From assembly GCA_036509315.1 (NCBI GenBank), contig DATCFU010000096.1, positions 1 to 18,721 of the forward strand: a stretch of 18,721 nucleotides of DNA, in the 5' to 3' direction. The position numbers and the translations under genes were made by a program. This document shows, piece by piece, positions 1-6,777 of the stretch; position 1 is the first letter of the stretch, and every line of letters begins with the position of its first letter. Under the pieces are notes generated by a model. It was not told the DNA's origin. It worked only from the letters and a program-made list of their open reading frames with translations, and searched no databases. Source of the DNA: PALSA-607 sp036509315 (GTDB lineage: Bacteria; Actinomycetota; Actinomycetes; Acidothermales; Acidothermaceae).

Positions 1-417
1 GCCGAGCTCAGCCACCGCCATTCGTACTGCAGCGTCGAGGAAATCAACATCAGCGGGTTCGAGTGGCCGCAACACATCGACGTCCGCCATGCTTGTGAAG
101 GGCGACGCGACTACCGGACCGACACCCGGAACGATGTCGAGGTCGACGCCGATTGCTTTCAACGGCACCACGATATCGCTGAAGATGATCGCCGCATCGA
201 CGCCGTAGCGGCGGACCGGCTGCACAGTGATCTCGGCAATGAGCTCCGGCGTCGTGCACGCCTGCAGCATCGGGATACCTTCGCGAAGCGCACGGTATTC
301 AGGCAACGCGCGACCCGCTTGCCGCATGAACCAGACGGGTGGATGCGGTACCGGTTCGCCCCGGCACGCACGCAGGAAGACGCTGTCGAGCAGCACATCG
401 GAGGTCACCGGACCCAT
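1..417 (-). CDS. hemE: Uroporphyrinogen decarboxylase, N-terminal part (runs off left edge)
   Basis: Decarboxylates the four acetate side chains of uroporphyrinogen III to give coproporphyrinogen III in cytoplasmic heme synthesis. The 139 visible codons match the family N-terminus: the substrate-binding block PVWFMRQAGRALPEYRALRE near residues 27-46, then the block around residues 73-92 containing DAAIIFSDIVVPLKAIGVDL, whose FSDI includes the conserved active-site aspartate. The C-terminal part lies outside the window. The ATG at 417 gives a normal-length N-terminus, but the only purine-rich stretch before it (GGGAG) sits one base from the ATG, too close for a good ribosome site. An in-frame ATG at 456 would add 13 residues (MDVVVLLAAANGS) made from a copy of the upstream permease tail. 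Family identity is nearly certain; the exact start is not. Confidence 0.95.
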   Translation of the reverse strand, partial: MGPVTSDVLLDSVFLRACRGEPVPHPPVWFMRQAGRALPEYRALREGIPMLQACTTPELIAEITVQPVRRYGVDAAIIFSDIVVPLKAIGVDLDIVPGVGPVVASPFTSMADVDVLRPLEPADVDFLDAAVRMAVAELG

Positions 418-422
418 ACTCC

Positions 423-516
423 CATTAGCGGCTGCAAGCAGCACGACTACATCCATTTAGCCGGCTGCAAGCAGCACGACTGCGTCCATTAGCCGGCTGC
501 AAGCAGCACGACCCCG
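423..516. repeat. Three tandem ~31-33 bp copies at the permease-hemE junction
   Basis: Three consecutive copies run 423-453, 454-486 and 487 to about 516. All share the 17-base core gctgcaagcagcacgac and begin with a cat(t)tag block. The rightmost copy is the genuine 3' end of the permease gene (last residues VVLLAAG plus stop). The other two look like duplicated copies lying between that stop and hemE. On the minus strand each copy after the first opens with an ATG overlapping or abutting the previous stop (TAATG at 491-487, TAA-ATG at 459-454). The copies differ by small indels and a few substitutions near the edges, so the duplication is not brand new. The leftmost copy lost one base pair of the ccgg block, which opens its frame into hemE. 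Confidence 0.9.
457..489 (-). other. 10-codon mini-ORF in middle repeat copy
   Basis: ATG at 489 overlaps the permease stop codon as TAATG, and the frame reads MDAVVLLAAG followed by TAA. It is directly followed by another ATG (456) that is in frame with hemE. The arrangement could let terminating ribosomes re-initiate stepwise toward hemE. It is a by-product of the repeat and probably not a functional peptide. Whether it is translated cannot be told from the sequence. Confidence 0.3.
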
Positions 517-1364
517 CACATCGCCAAGCCCACGCCGATGTCTTGAATGCGCCGCATGCGCTCGCCCTCGATGAACCGCGCGAGCAGCACGGTGACCGCC
601 GGATAAAGCGACGCGAGGACAGCGGTCACGCTCACCAGCCCGTGGCGGCTCGCGTACCCGTAGAGGCCGTTCGCGCCCAGGTCGGTCCAACCCACAATGG
701 CGATCAGCGGGACCTCGCGTCGGCGCATGCCGCCGTACCGCTGATCGGCCGGCGCGGCGCCTCTGCGTCGCACCAGATAGCCGATCCCAAGTAACGCGAC
801 AATCGACACGCTGGTCACGCGCATCGTGAGCAGGGTCATCACCACGTTGTGCCTGGACGCCCTCTCGATCAGTACAAAGACGAACCCAAAACCGACTGCC
901 GCGACCAGCGCAAGCACGAGCGGTCGCGTGCCGCCGCCGTCCGGGCCGCCGCGTCCGGAGATCTCGGGTCCACTCGCGAGAATCACGCCGCCGACCGCCG
1001 CGGCGATCCCGGCGATCTGCAGGCCCGAAGGAGACTCCCCCGACGCGAGCCCGACGATGACCGGCACCACAGCGCCGGTGCCTGCGATCGGCGCGACGAT
1101 CCCCATCGTTCCGGTCGAGAGGGCGCCATAGAAGGCGACCAGTGAGACGAGGCCGACCGCACCAGCAGCTGCGGACCAAGGCAAATATCCAAGTGGGACG
1201 CCGAAACTGTGCGTCGCGGCGGCGATGACCACCATCGTCAGGGCGGCGATGACGTGGGCTAGCGCGACCACGATCAACGGGCGCACCCGGCGGCTCACGA
1301 CGCCGCCCATGAAGTCCGAGGTGCCCCAGACGAGGCTCGCGAGGAGCGCAAGCAGGGCCGCCAC
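489..1364 (-). CDS. DMT-superfamily (EamA) membrane transporter
   Basis: Predicted inner-membrane exporter or permease of the drug/metabolite transporter superfamily; substrate unknown. The 291-residue length is typical. Two homologous EamA halves can be seen: the first begins LLALLASLVWGTSDFMGG (residues 4-21) and includes GALSTGTMGIVAPIAGTGAV. The second begins about residue 146 and contains VSVTAVLASLYPAVTVLLAR followed by GERMRRIQDIGVGLAMCGVV, the classic EamA C-terminal pattern. About ten hydrophobic segments fit. The open frame extends upstream to 1688 but that part is antisense to the DUF3000 gene and not membrane-like, so the GTG at 1364 is preferred. A TAACCT hexamer lies 7 nt before it, suggesting a leaderless start. 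It lies just upstream of hemE on the same strand and may be co-transcribed with it. Confidence 0.85.
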   Translation of the reverse strand: MAALLALLASLVWGTSDFMGGVVSRRVRPLIVVALAHVIAALTMVVIAAATHSFGVPLGYLPWSAAAGAVGLVSLVAFYGALSTGTMGIVAPIAGTGAVVPVIVGLASGESPSGLQIAGIAAAVGGVILASGPEISGRGGPDGGGTRPLVLALVAAVGFGFVFVLIERASRHNVVMTLLTMRVTSVSIVALLGIGYLVRRRGAAPADQRYGGMRRREVPLIAIVGWTDLGANGLYGYASRHGLVSVTAVLASLYPAVTVLLARFIEGERMRRIQDIGVGLAMCGVVLLAAG

Positions 1365-1451
1365 GACCCCGAGGTTACGGGAGCAGGCCCACTCGGGCGC
1401 CGGTCGGCGCGCCGTCTCCCGGGCCGCGGCAATCCCACCTACGCTGCCAGT
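1365..1451. promoter_or_regulatory. Divergent promoter region, permease / DUF3000
   Basis: An 87-bp spacer between two divergent genes. On the plus strand TACGCT (1440-1445) lies 6 nt before the GTG at 1452. On the minus strand TAACCT (1377-1372) lies 7 nt before the GTG at 1364. Both fit the TAnnnT -10 element of leaderless actinobacterial promoters, and neither gene has a convincing Shine-Dalgarno sequence. No clear -35 boxes are visible. Confidence 0.45.
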
Positions 1452-2039
1452 GTGGTTGCCAGAGATCCGCAGAGCGTTCTGCCCGCAGGCTTTGCGGAGG
1501 CGGTCGCCAGCCTGCACCCGGTGCGCCTGCGCGCGGAGATCCGATTGTCCGAGGCACCCGCTCCGCAGCGTCTTGCGCCGTTCGCGGTCGCGCTCACGGC
1601 TGACGTCACTGGCGCGAGCGGCGACGAGGAGGCCGCCACCGGACGTTTCGTCGTCCTGCACGACCCGGCCGGCCAAGAAGCCTGGCAAGGAACGACCAGG
1701 ATCGTCGCCTACGTACGCGCTGAACTCGAGCCGGAGATGGCGAGCGACCCGTTTCTGGCCGACGTCGCCTGGACCTGGCTCACCGAAGGTTTATCCCGGC
1801 GGCTCCCCGAGCGGGGCTACCGGGCGCTCGGCGGCACGGTGACCCGCGTGACATCGGACTGCTACGGGACGATGGCCGGTCGGCCGCTCGTCGCGCACGT
1901 CGAGTTGCGGGTGTCGTGGACGCCGGATACCGATGGCCTCGGACCGCATCTGGAGGCGTGGGCTGATGTGCTCGCGGCCGCAGCGGGGCTGGCTCCATTG
2001 CCCCCTGGGGTCGCCGCACTGCCGAGCCGCCGCCGCTAG
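1452..2039 (+). CDS. DUF3000 family protein
   Basis: A 195-residue cytoplasmic protein of the actinobacteria-restricted DUF3000 family, whose biochemical role is unknown. Recognisable features are FAEAVASLHPVRLRAEIRLS near the N-terminus, WTWLTEGLSRRLPERGYRAL, then a GTVTRVTSDCYG segment and a C-terminal block WADVLAAAAGLAPLPPGVAA. There are no signal peptide or membrane segments. It starts with GTG preceded by a -10-like hexamer rather than a ribosome site. From memory, this gene commonly sits beside hemE and upstream of a response regulator and an RNase D gene in actinobacteria, and the same order is kept here except for the intervening protease-sensor-kinase operon. Its stop is only 20 bp from the convergent kinase stop. 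Confidence 0.85.
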   Translation: MVARDPQSVLPAGFAEAVASLHPVRLRAEIRLSEAPAPQRLAPFAVALTADVTGASGDEEAATGRFVVLHDPAGQEAWQGTTRIVAYVRAELEPEMASDPFLADVAWTWLTEGLSRRLPERGYRALGGTVTRVTSDCYGTMAGRPLVAHVELRVSWTPDTDGLGPHLEAWADVLAAAAGLAPLPPGVAALPSRRR

Positions 2040-2059
2040 ACGGATCGGTCTTTGTCGAA

Positions 2060-3178
2060 CTAGCCCGCGATTGCGGGACGGTTGGTCGAGGCCGCCCTGA
2101 CTTCACCGGCAGTCGGCACGCTGGCCAAGGCACCGCGGCCCATGCGCAGGGTGAGTGTCGTCCCCTGACCGGGCCACGACGCAACGTCGAGTGAGCCACC
2201 GGCGAGACGAACCCTCTCGCGCAGCAACCCGAGGCCGACGTGGCGACCGCGCTCCGGCCGAACTTTGTCCGGCTCGAAGCCGGGGCCTTTGTCCTCGACA
2301 ACAGCGATCACGCTCTGCTCATCGACGGTGAGCGAGAGCCGTGCATCGTCGACGTCGGCGTGCTTAATGACGTTGAGCAACGACTCCTGGAAGAACCGGT
2401 ACAGCGTCACGGCGGTGACCAGGGGCAGCGGGTACGGCGAGTCGGGCCACTCGACCTCGACCTGGAGGCCGTAACGCAGTTCCATGTCGTCGCGCAACGC
2501 GATGACGGCCTGCGCGAGATCGCCGTCGCGCAAGGCCGGCGGCCGGGTGCGGGCCATGACGGCACGCACCTGATCCTCTGCCTCGGCGACCAGGTTGCCG
2601 ACGTTCTCGAGCTCGCCTGCGTCGACGGGACCACCCGACAGCACGCTGCGGGCGAGCATCAAGGTCTGGGCGACGGTGTCGTGCAGCTCGGCTGACAACT
2701 GCCCGCGCGCGGATTCCTCGGCGGCAACCAGGCCGGAGAGCAGGTCGAACATGCCGGCACTTGCCGTCTCGGCGGTACGCCGATGCCGCGCGGCCACGTC
2801 GTCGGCCACCCGGACCCGCAGGTGCAGGGCGTCGAGTGTCCGCGCGAGTTCAAGAAGCTCGACGCTGGTTGCGACCGCGATCCGGTCCTCGGCATTGCCA
2901 ATCGACGTCGCTGACGGATCCTGGAGACGGCGGATCGCCTCGTCGCGCAACTGGCGAACCGTGTGCGCAAAGCGGCGACCGGCCAGCGCACCGACTGCGG
3001 TCGCCACGCCTGCGGTAAAGATCGCGACGGTGAGCGTTAGGACAGCTGCACTGTCCAACCGCCCCGCTGCGTTCAAGCCAACGGTGACGACACCGAGCGT
3101 GGCAATGCTGCCAACGCCGACGAGGCCCCCCGCCCAGACTGCGAGCGGAAGGCCGTCTCTCATGCGCTGGAGTCTCAC
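2060..3178 (-). CDS. Membrane histidine kinase, HisKA_3 / NarL-class
   Basis: Sensor kinase expected to autophosphorylate and pass the phosphate to a LuxR-type response regulator. The 372 residues hold two membrane helices (about 12-36 and 45-69) separated by a loop of only about eight residues. A HAMP-like/coiled linker (70-150) follows. The HisKA_3 dimerisation helix has AELHDTVAQTL with phospho-acceptor His166. The HATPase_c domain shows the N box QESLLNVIKHA (Asn269), G1 box DKGPGF (296-301) and G2 box GLGLLRERV. The start is GTG at 3178, overlapping the sensor gene's stop by four bases (GTGA); an internal ATG at 3163 would drop five residues. With almost no extracytoplasmic part, the kinase probably receives its signal from the membrane or from the adjoining sensor. 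The likely partner is the regulator at 6778, which is inferred. Confidence 0.88.
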   Translation of the reverse strand: MRLQRMRDGLPLAVWAGGLVGVGSIATLGVVTVGLNAAGRLDSAAVLTLTVAIFTAGVATAVGALAGRRFAHTVRQLRDEAIRRLQDPSATSIGNAEDRIAVATSVELLELARTLDALHLRVRVADDVAARHRRTAETASAGMFDLLSGLVAAEESARGQLSAELHDTVAQTLMLARSVLSGGPVDAGELENVGNLVAEAEDQVRAVMARTRPPALRDGDLAQAVIALRDDMELRYGLQVEVEWPDSPYPLPLVTAVTLYRFFQESLLNVIKHADVDDARLSLTVDEQSVIAVVEDKGPGFEPDKVRPERGRHVGLGLLRERVRLAGGSLDVASWPGQGTTLTLRMGRGALASVPTAGEVRAASTNRPAIAG

Positions 3179-4608
3179 CTTGCGAACTCCGATTTGGACA
3201 CGAGGCCGGTGGTGGTCCAGTCTTCGACCCGGCGAGGTGGCGCCATGTCTGCGGCGTCCATCTCAGCGTCGAGGTCACGAAGCGACGGGTCCGCCGCAAG
3301 CGCGATCGCACCCAGCAGCGAGGCCACGGCGCGCTCGACGGAGTGCAGTTCGTCGACGATGTCGGTGACCGCGTCTTCGCCCGCACTCGCGCTGGCCAAC
3401 CGGGCGAGCCGGGTCGCCGATTCGCGCAGCATCCCAAGCGCGGGAGCAGTGTCGGCACCGATATCACCCAAAGAGCGAGCGGCCATGTCGGCGGCATCGG
3501 CGCGCGCAAGCGCCTCGTCGCGCGATGCCGAGAGTTCAGCGACCGAAAGCCACGACTTGGCCTGGCCGACGAGGACGGCGGCGAGCCCCGACTCGCGGCG
3601 ACCGAAGCTGCCGCCACCAATTGCGCGGTGCGCGATCAAGACGGCCATCGGTTGGTCGGGGTTGCCTACGACTGCCGAACAGAACGGGCGTTCGTCGTCA
3701 GTTCCGATCAGTACACCGCCAGCACCGAGCGCGCGGAGCACCCAGGGTGCGTCGAACGCCGTGGCGTCGTTGCGCCGGTTGGTGTGGCCGCTCTCGTCAC
3801 CGGTGTACACGACCGGCCCCTCGTGCTCGACAACGACGAGTTCGACGTCGGCACCGCCAAGAACACGAGCGGCGGCGGTAAGGACGACGCGGGCCGAGAC
3901 GTCGATCGAGTGTGAGATCGCCTGCTCCTGGCCGCGAGCAAGTTCCGCGAACAGCCTTGCTTCGGCGGACTTCGTCGTCTGCTCGTCGAACGACATCCAC
4001 AACACCAGGACTGGTACGAGCAGACCGAGCAAACCGAACGGCGCATGAACCGCGAGCCACGCACCGAGCAAGCCGATGCTGGTAGTTGCGGCGGCGTGCA
4101 CGCTGTGCAAACCGGCGTCCTCGAAAATCATTGGTACGAAACGCTCGCCACCCATGATCGATAGCGGTATGGCCGACAACACCTGGTTGCAGAACCACCA
4201 CACGACCATGCCGATGAGCGCAGCGCCGACCCCACCGCCGAGATGGACGACGACGAGCGCGCCCATCATCGTGGCAACGAAGTACTGCGTGAGGTTGTAC
4301 TGCACCTTCAACGCCGACTTGCGGGTGATCAGCAAGGTAGGCAGTAAACCCGCAACGACAGCGACGACCGACCACCAGCCCGGAGCGAGCAGGAACGCGG
4401 CGGCAACCACACCGTCTGTCAACGAGAATGTCACGCGCTGCCGAGCGACGGTCACGTTGATGAGCGCGGTCTCGCAGATGGCGACGGCGATCGCCAGCAT
4501 CGGCAGGCCGAACCAGCCCGGGCTACCCCAGGGCAAGTGCGCGGCAAGGACAACAGCGCCGCCAAGGAGCGCGACGCTGATGCACCGGAGCCGGTTAGCT
4601 GGGCTCAC
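3175..4608 (-). CDS. Membrane protein with cytoplasmic GAF-like domain (putative sensor)
   Basis: A 477-residue protein with no clear enzyme signature. Residues 10-205 contain about six to seven hydrophobic helices; the block around QRVTFSLTDGVVAAAFLLAP resembles membrane input modules found on some actinobacterial signalling proteins. Residues about 215-360 look like a divergent GAF-type domain (RVVLTAAARVLGGADVELVV, then AVLIAHRAIGGGSFGRRESG). Residues 355-440 are Ala/Arg/Glu-rich and helical, possibly a coiled coil. The protein lacks an H box, ATP-binding site, GGDEF or HD motif, so it is probably an input or accessory subunit for the kinase encoded downstream. It is joined by GTGA overlaps both to the protease upstream and the kinase downstream, so all three should be made together. 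The domain call is by eye and moderate. Confidence 0.6.
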   Translation of the reverse strand: MSPANRLRCISVALLGGAVVLAAHLPWGSPGWFGLPMLAIAVAICETALINVTVARQRVTFSLTDGVVAAAFLLAPGWWSVVAVVAGLLPTLLITRKSALKVQYNLTQYFVATMMGALVVVHLGGGVGAALIGMVVWWFCNQVLSAIPLSIMGGERFVPMIFEDAGLHSVHAAATTSIGLLGAWLAVHAPFGLLGLLVPVLVLWMSFDEQTTKSAEARLFAELARGQEQAISHSIDVSARVVLTAAARVLGGADVELVVVEHEGPVVYTGDESGHTNRRNDATAFDAPWVLRALGAGGVLIGTDDERPFCSAVVGNPDQPMAVLIAHRAIGGGSFGRRESGLAAVLVGQAKSWLSVAELSASRDEALARADAADMAARSLGDIGADTAPALGMLRESATRLARLASASAGEDAVTDIVDELHSVERAVASLLGAIALAADPSLRDLDAEMDAADMAPPRRVEDWTTTGLVSKSEFAR

Positions 4609-6365
4609 GTGCTGTCACCCCAGTACGAGGCTGACCACAGCCGCGACGCCCACATGCGCGAGCCCCACATCCGAGCACTCCAAAGGCGAGCGTCGAAGGT
4701 CACGTCAGACCAACGGCGAGCGTCGAAGGTCACGTCAGACCAACGGCGAGCGTCGAAGCTGACAGCCGCCCAGCGACGGGCGTCCCATCCGGCGGAATTC
4801 CAGCGGCGTGCGCTCCAGCGGCGTGCGTCGAACGCCCCGCCGGTGAACAGGTCGCCCCACAGCGGTGCGGTGGAGAACCACCGGAAGACGTTCAGGCTTT
4901 GCTCGCCGGTGTCGTTCGACCGGTAGTTGCCAGTCGGGACATTCACGAGGCCTTGCCCATCAGCCTTGCCGCCGCCGATGCTCGACGCAGCGTCGCGGAT
5001 TGCCGACTTGACCTGGAGCGGGCTGGCTGAGGGGTGCGACTGCAGGTAGAGCGCGGCAAGGCCACTGACGATCGCTGTCGACTGGCTGGTGCCAGAGCCA
5101 CGGAACAAGCCGTTCGGCTGGCGGGCGTTGGGGAACTCCTGGGAGATCTCCGAACCCACCGGCATCTCACCGAGGATGTTCACGCCGGCAGCAACGACAT
5201 CTGGCTTGCTCACGCCGTCCACGTTGGCGAAACCACTAAACGGAGCGACGATCGGCGACGCGCCGGTCGTGTCGGCGGCACCGACGGTCAGCGACGCGGG
5301 GCCAAAGCCTGGGTCACCGACAACGCCGGGGGTGTTACCGGCGGCCACCACGACAGTGACGCCAGCGGCGCGGGTGAGGAGGACCGCGAAGTTCAAAGGA
5401 TCGATGCCGTAACGGGTCGCCGGCGGGTCGACGCTGAGCGAGAGGTTCGCGACGTCGACCTGATCGGAGTGGGTCGCGACCCAGTTCAGGCCAGCCATGA
5501 CGGCGGCCAAGGACGTGTTGCCGTCAGCATCCGCAACCTTGACAACGTCGACCGTCGCGCCAGGCGCGACACCGAGCCCGCCATCGCCACTGCCCGGAAC
5601 TTGGCCGCCAGCGATCAGCGAAGCCATGAAGGTGCCGTGACCGTAGTTGTCAGTGAAGACGCCGTTGTCCTGCACGTGACCGTTCGGCGTGTTCAGGCCA
5701 GACGTGTCGACAGCGTCGACGAGCCGACCAGACGCCCTGTTCAGCGCAGCGGTGTCAGCAACGCCGGTGTCGATGAGGGCAACGGTGACGCCACTACCAG
5801 CGCGCGGGTCGCTGGCGAGGCCACCGAGCGTGCTTGAGGCGACGACCCCGACGCTAGGGACGGAGACCGGCGTGAGCGGGCCAGCCGAGGTAGCCGAAGG
5901 GTCGGTCCCGGGGCCCGTGATCGGTCCAACAATGGGCGGGAGATCTGGTGCGGTGACCGGCGGGACCACTGTCGGCCCGTTGCCGTTGCTTGATCCGTTC
6001 GAGCCAGATTTGTTCGAGTCAGAGTTCCTGGAGTCCGACGCGTCGTTGCCACCGAAGGTGTTGCTCTCCAGGTGTGCGGTCACGTTCGGCTCTACGCCGA
6101 GGACGCCGGGAGTCGCTGCGAGCTGCGCGAGTTGCGCCGACGTCCCATCGACGATCTCGCTATTCACGCCGGCAAGCACTGTCTGAACGTGCAGGCCCGG
6201 GACGGAAACGGCGCCGTCGCCGGCAAGGGCAACGATGGCCTGTGAACGAGGTCCGGTAGATGTCGCGGCGCCCGCGGGCACGGCGGAGGTGACAGCCAAA
6301 GCACTGATGACACCCACTGTGGATACAAGAGCAAGCAACTTAGTGGCCGCTCGATCCAGTCTCAC
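4605..6365 (-). CDS. Secreted subtilisin-like serine protease (S8) with Trp-rich pentad tail
   Basis: Exported endopeptidase of 586 residues. Residues 1-34 are a Sec signal peptide (positive start, hydrophobic core, AVPAGAA cleavage region). Residues 41-100 look like an I9 inhibitor propeptide ending GVLGVEPNVTAHLE. A low-complexity Ser/Asn/Gly then Pro/Thr/Ser-rich linker spans 101-190. The S8 domain has Asp199 (VALIDTG), His243 (YGHGT), oxyanion Asn344 (AAGN) and Ser428 (GTSQSTA), so it should be active. Residues 512-582 form an Arg-rich tail with Phe or Trp/Tyr-Trp at every fifth position. The start is GTG at 6365 with GAGGAG six bases upstream; the open frame reaches back to 6548 and an ATG at 6407 is possible, but neither has a comparable ribosome site. 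The stop overlaps the sensor start (GTGA). The role of the tail, perhaps wall or polymer binding, is inference. Confidence 0.93.
   Translation of the reverse strand: MRLDRAATKLLALVSTVGVISALAVTSAVPAGAATSTGPRSQAIVALAGDGAVSVPGLHVQTVLAGVNSEIVDGTSAQLAQLAATPGVLGVEPNVTAHLESNTFGGNDASDSRNSDSNKSGSNGSSNGNGPTVVPPVTAPDLPPIVGPITGPGTDPSATSAGPLTPVSVPSVGVVASSTLGGLASDPRAGSGVTVALIDTGVADTAALNRASGRLVDAVDTSGLNTPNGHVQDNGVFTDNYGHGTFMASLIAGGQVPGSGDGGLGVAPGATVDVVKVADADGNTSLAAVMAGLNWVATHSDQVDVANLSLSVDPPATRYGIDPLNFAVLLTRAAGVTVVVAAGNTPGVVGDPGFGPASLTVGAADTTGASPIVAPFSGFANVDGVSKPDVVAAGVNILGEMPVGSEISQEFPNARQPNGLFRGSGTSQSTAIVSGLAALYLQSHPSASPLQVKSAIRDAASSIGGGKADGQGLVNVPTGNYRSNDTGEQSLNVFRWFSTAPLWGDLFTGGAFDARRWSARRWNSAGWDARRWAAVSFDARRWSDVTFDARRWSDVTFDARLWSARMWGSRMWASRLWSASYWGDST
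4620..4832 (-). repeat. Coding pentad array: aromatic residue every five residues, about 15 units
   Basis: Codons for residues 512-582 of the protease place an aromatic residue at 512, 517, 522, 527, 532 and so on up to 582 without a break, a 15-nt period at the DNA level. The consensus unit is (S/D)-A-R-(R/M/L)-W, alternating in the middle with units such as SDVTF. The array is strongly basic. It does not match the classic A(D/N)Lxx pentapeptide-repeat pattern, because the small residue is three, not two, positions before the aromatic. I recall Trp-every-five tails such as WSGSS on other actinobacterial subtilases. Confidence 0.85.
4681..4758. repeat. 30-bp tandem repeat (2.6 copies) inside protease tail
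   Basis: Copies at 4681-4710 and 4711-4740 differ at a single position, and 4741-4758 repeats the first 18 bases exactly. On the coding strand each copy encodes one FDARRWSDVT decapeptide, which is two pentads. The near identity at DNA level points to recent expansion by slippage or unequal recombination, so tail length may differ between strains. Confidence 0.95.
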
Positions 6366-6396
6366 TACTGTCTCCTCGCGATACGCAAAGCTCCCC

Positions 6397-6451
6397 GGCA
6401 CACTCATGCTTGTGTGCCTACCGACACAGGCGTGCCCACGTGCTTTGTCGG
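6397..6451 (-). promoter_or_regulatory. Two adjacent inverted repeats upstream of protease start
   Basis: GGCACAC (6397-6403) and GTGTGCC (6412-6418) are perfect 7-bp arms around an 8-bp spacer. Immediately next, CCGACA (6421-6426) and TGTCGG (6446-6451) form 6-bp arms around 19 bp that include CACGTG. They lie 32-86 bases before the protease GTG, so they are either operators or part of a folded mRNA leader. Which one cannot be decided without a transcription start. Confidence 0.4.
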
Positions 6452-6639
6452 CACCGCGATTGGCCATCTGTTGTGGCGACGCCATAGACCGCCCACTTGG
6501 CCTAATGGGACGACCTCGCCAAAGGGCTAGACCGTCCGAAGACACCATGGCGAATGGCCCAGCAGATAGGGGCCCATAAGTACTTGGCGAGCACTTCCGG
6601 GAGTACCGAATCCGGGCAGCTGACTCGGGAATCGATCAG

Positions 6640-6656
6640 GTCCGTAGCAAACGGAC
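6640..6656. promoter_or_regulatory. Perfect inverted repeat, candidate operator
   Basis: GTCCGT and ACGGAC arms flank AGCAA, forming a 17-bp dyad in the middle of the divergent spacer, 122 bases before the regulator start. No T-run follows, so it is not a terminator. Symmetry and spacing fit a dimeric DNA-binding protein site, possibly for the neighbouring response regulator. Confidence 0.35.
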
Positions 6657-6741
6657 TAGTCGGAAGCTTCAGCCGCGCCCCACGCTGTCCGATGCATTGG
6701 TGCAGAGGTGGCTACAGACCGTAGTCGCACCACGCACGACC

Positions 6742-6757
6742 GGCCGCGCAAGCGGCC
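6742..6757 (+). promoter_or_regulatory. GNRA-capped hairpin just upstream of regulator Shine-Dalgarno
   Basis: GGCCGC and GCGGCC are perfect 6-bp arms closed by the GNRA tetraloop GCAA. The hairpin ends 8 nt before AGGAGG (6766-6771), which is itself 6 nt before the GTG at 6778. If transcribed it would be a very stable stem beside the ribosome site and might stabilise the transcript or tune initiation. Confidence 0.45.
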
Positions 6758-6777
6758 CTGACGCTAGGAGGACCGGG

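Larger units (their letters stand above)
6366..6777. promoter_or_regulatory. 412-bp divergent control region, protease operon / response regulator
   Basis: No gene is supported in this stretch; in-frame extensions of both flanking genes enter it but have better downstream starts. It holds several inverted repeats (listed separately), an 8-bp palindrome AAGTACTT at 6578-6585 and a CACGTG at 6437-6442. No TAnnnT hexamer at leaderless spacing is visible for either gene; both have real Shine-Dalgarno sites (GAGGAG for the protease, AGGAGG at 6766-6771 for the regulator). The size and symmetry-rich content fit binding of a regulator such as the adjacent LuxR-type protein, but no known operator was recognised. 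Confidence 0.5.

Noticed and set aside
423..516. CRISPR-like array
   Set aside because: The copies are contiguous with no spacers and derive from the permease 3' end.
1365..1688. N-terminal extension of the permease frame
   Set aside because: It is polar, antisense to the DUF3000 start and absent from EamA proteins; GTG at 1364 gives the normal length.
4681..4758. CRISPR or intergenic satellite
   Set aside because: The repeat is in frame within the protease gene and encodes the pentad tail; there are no spacers.
6366..6548. 61-residue N-terminal extension of the protease
   Set aside because: It would put a polar segment before the signal peptide; the GTG at 6365 has a well-spaced GAGGAG.
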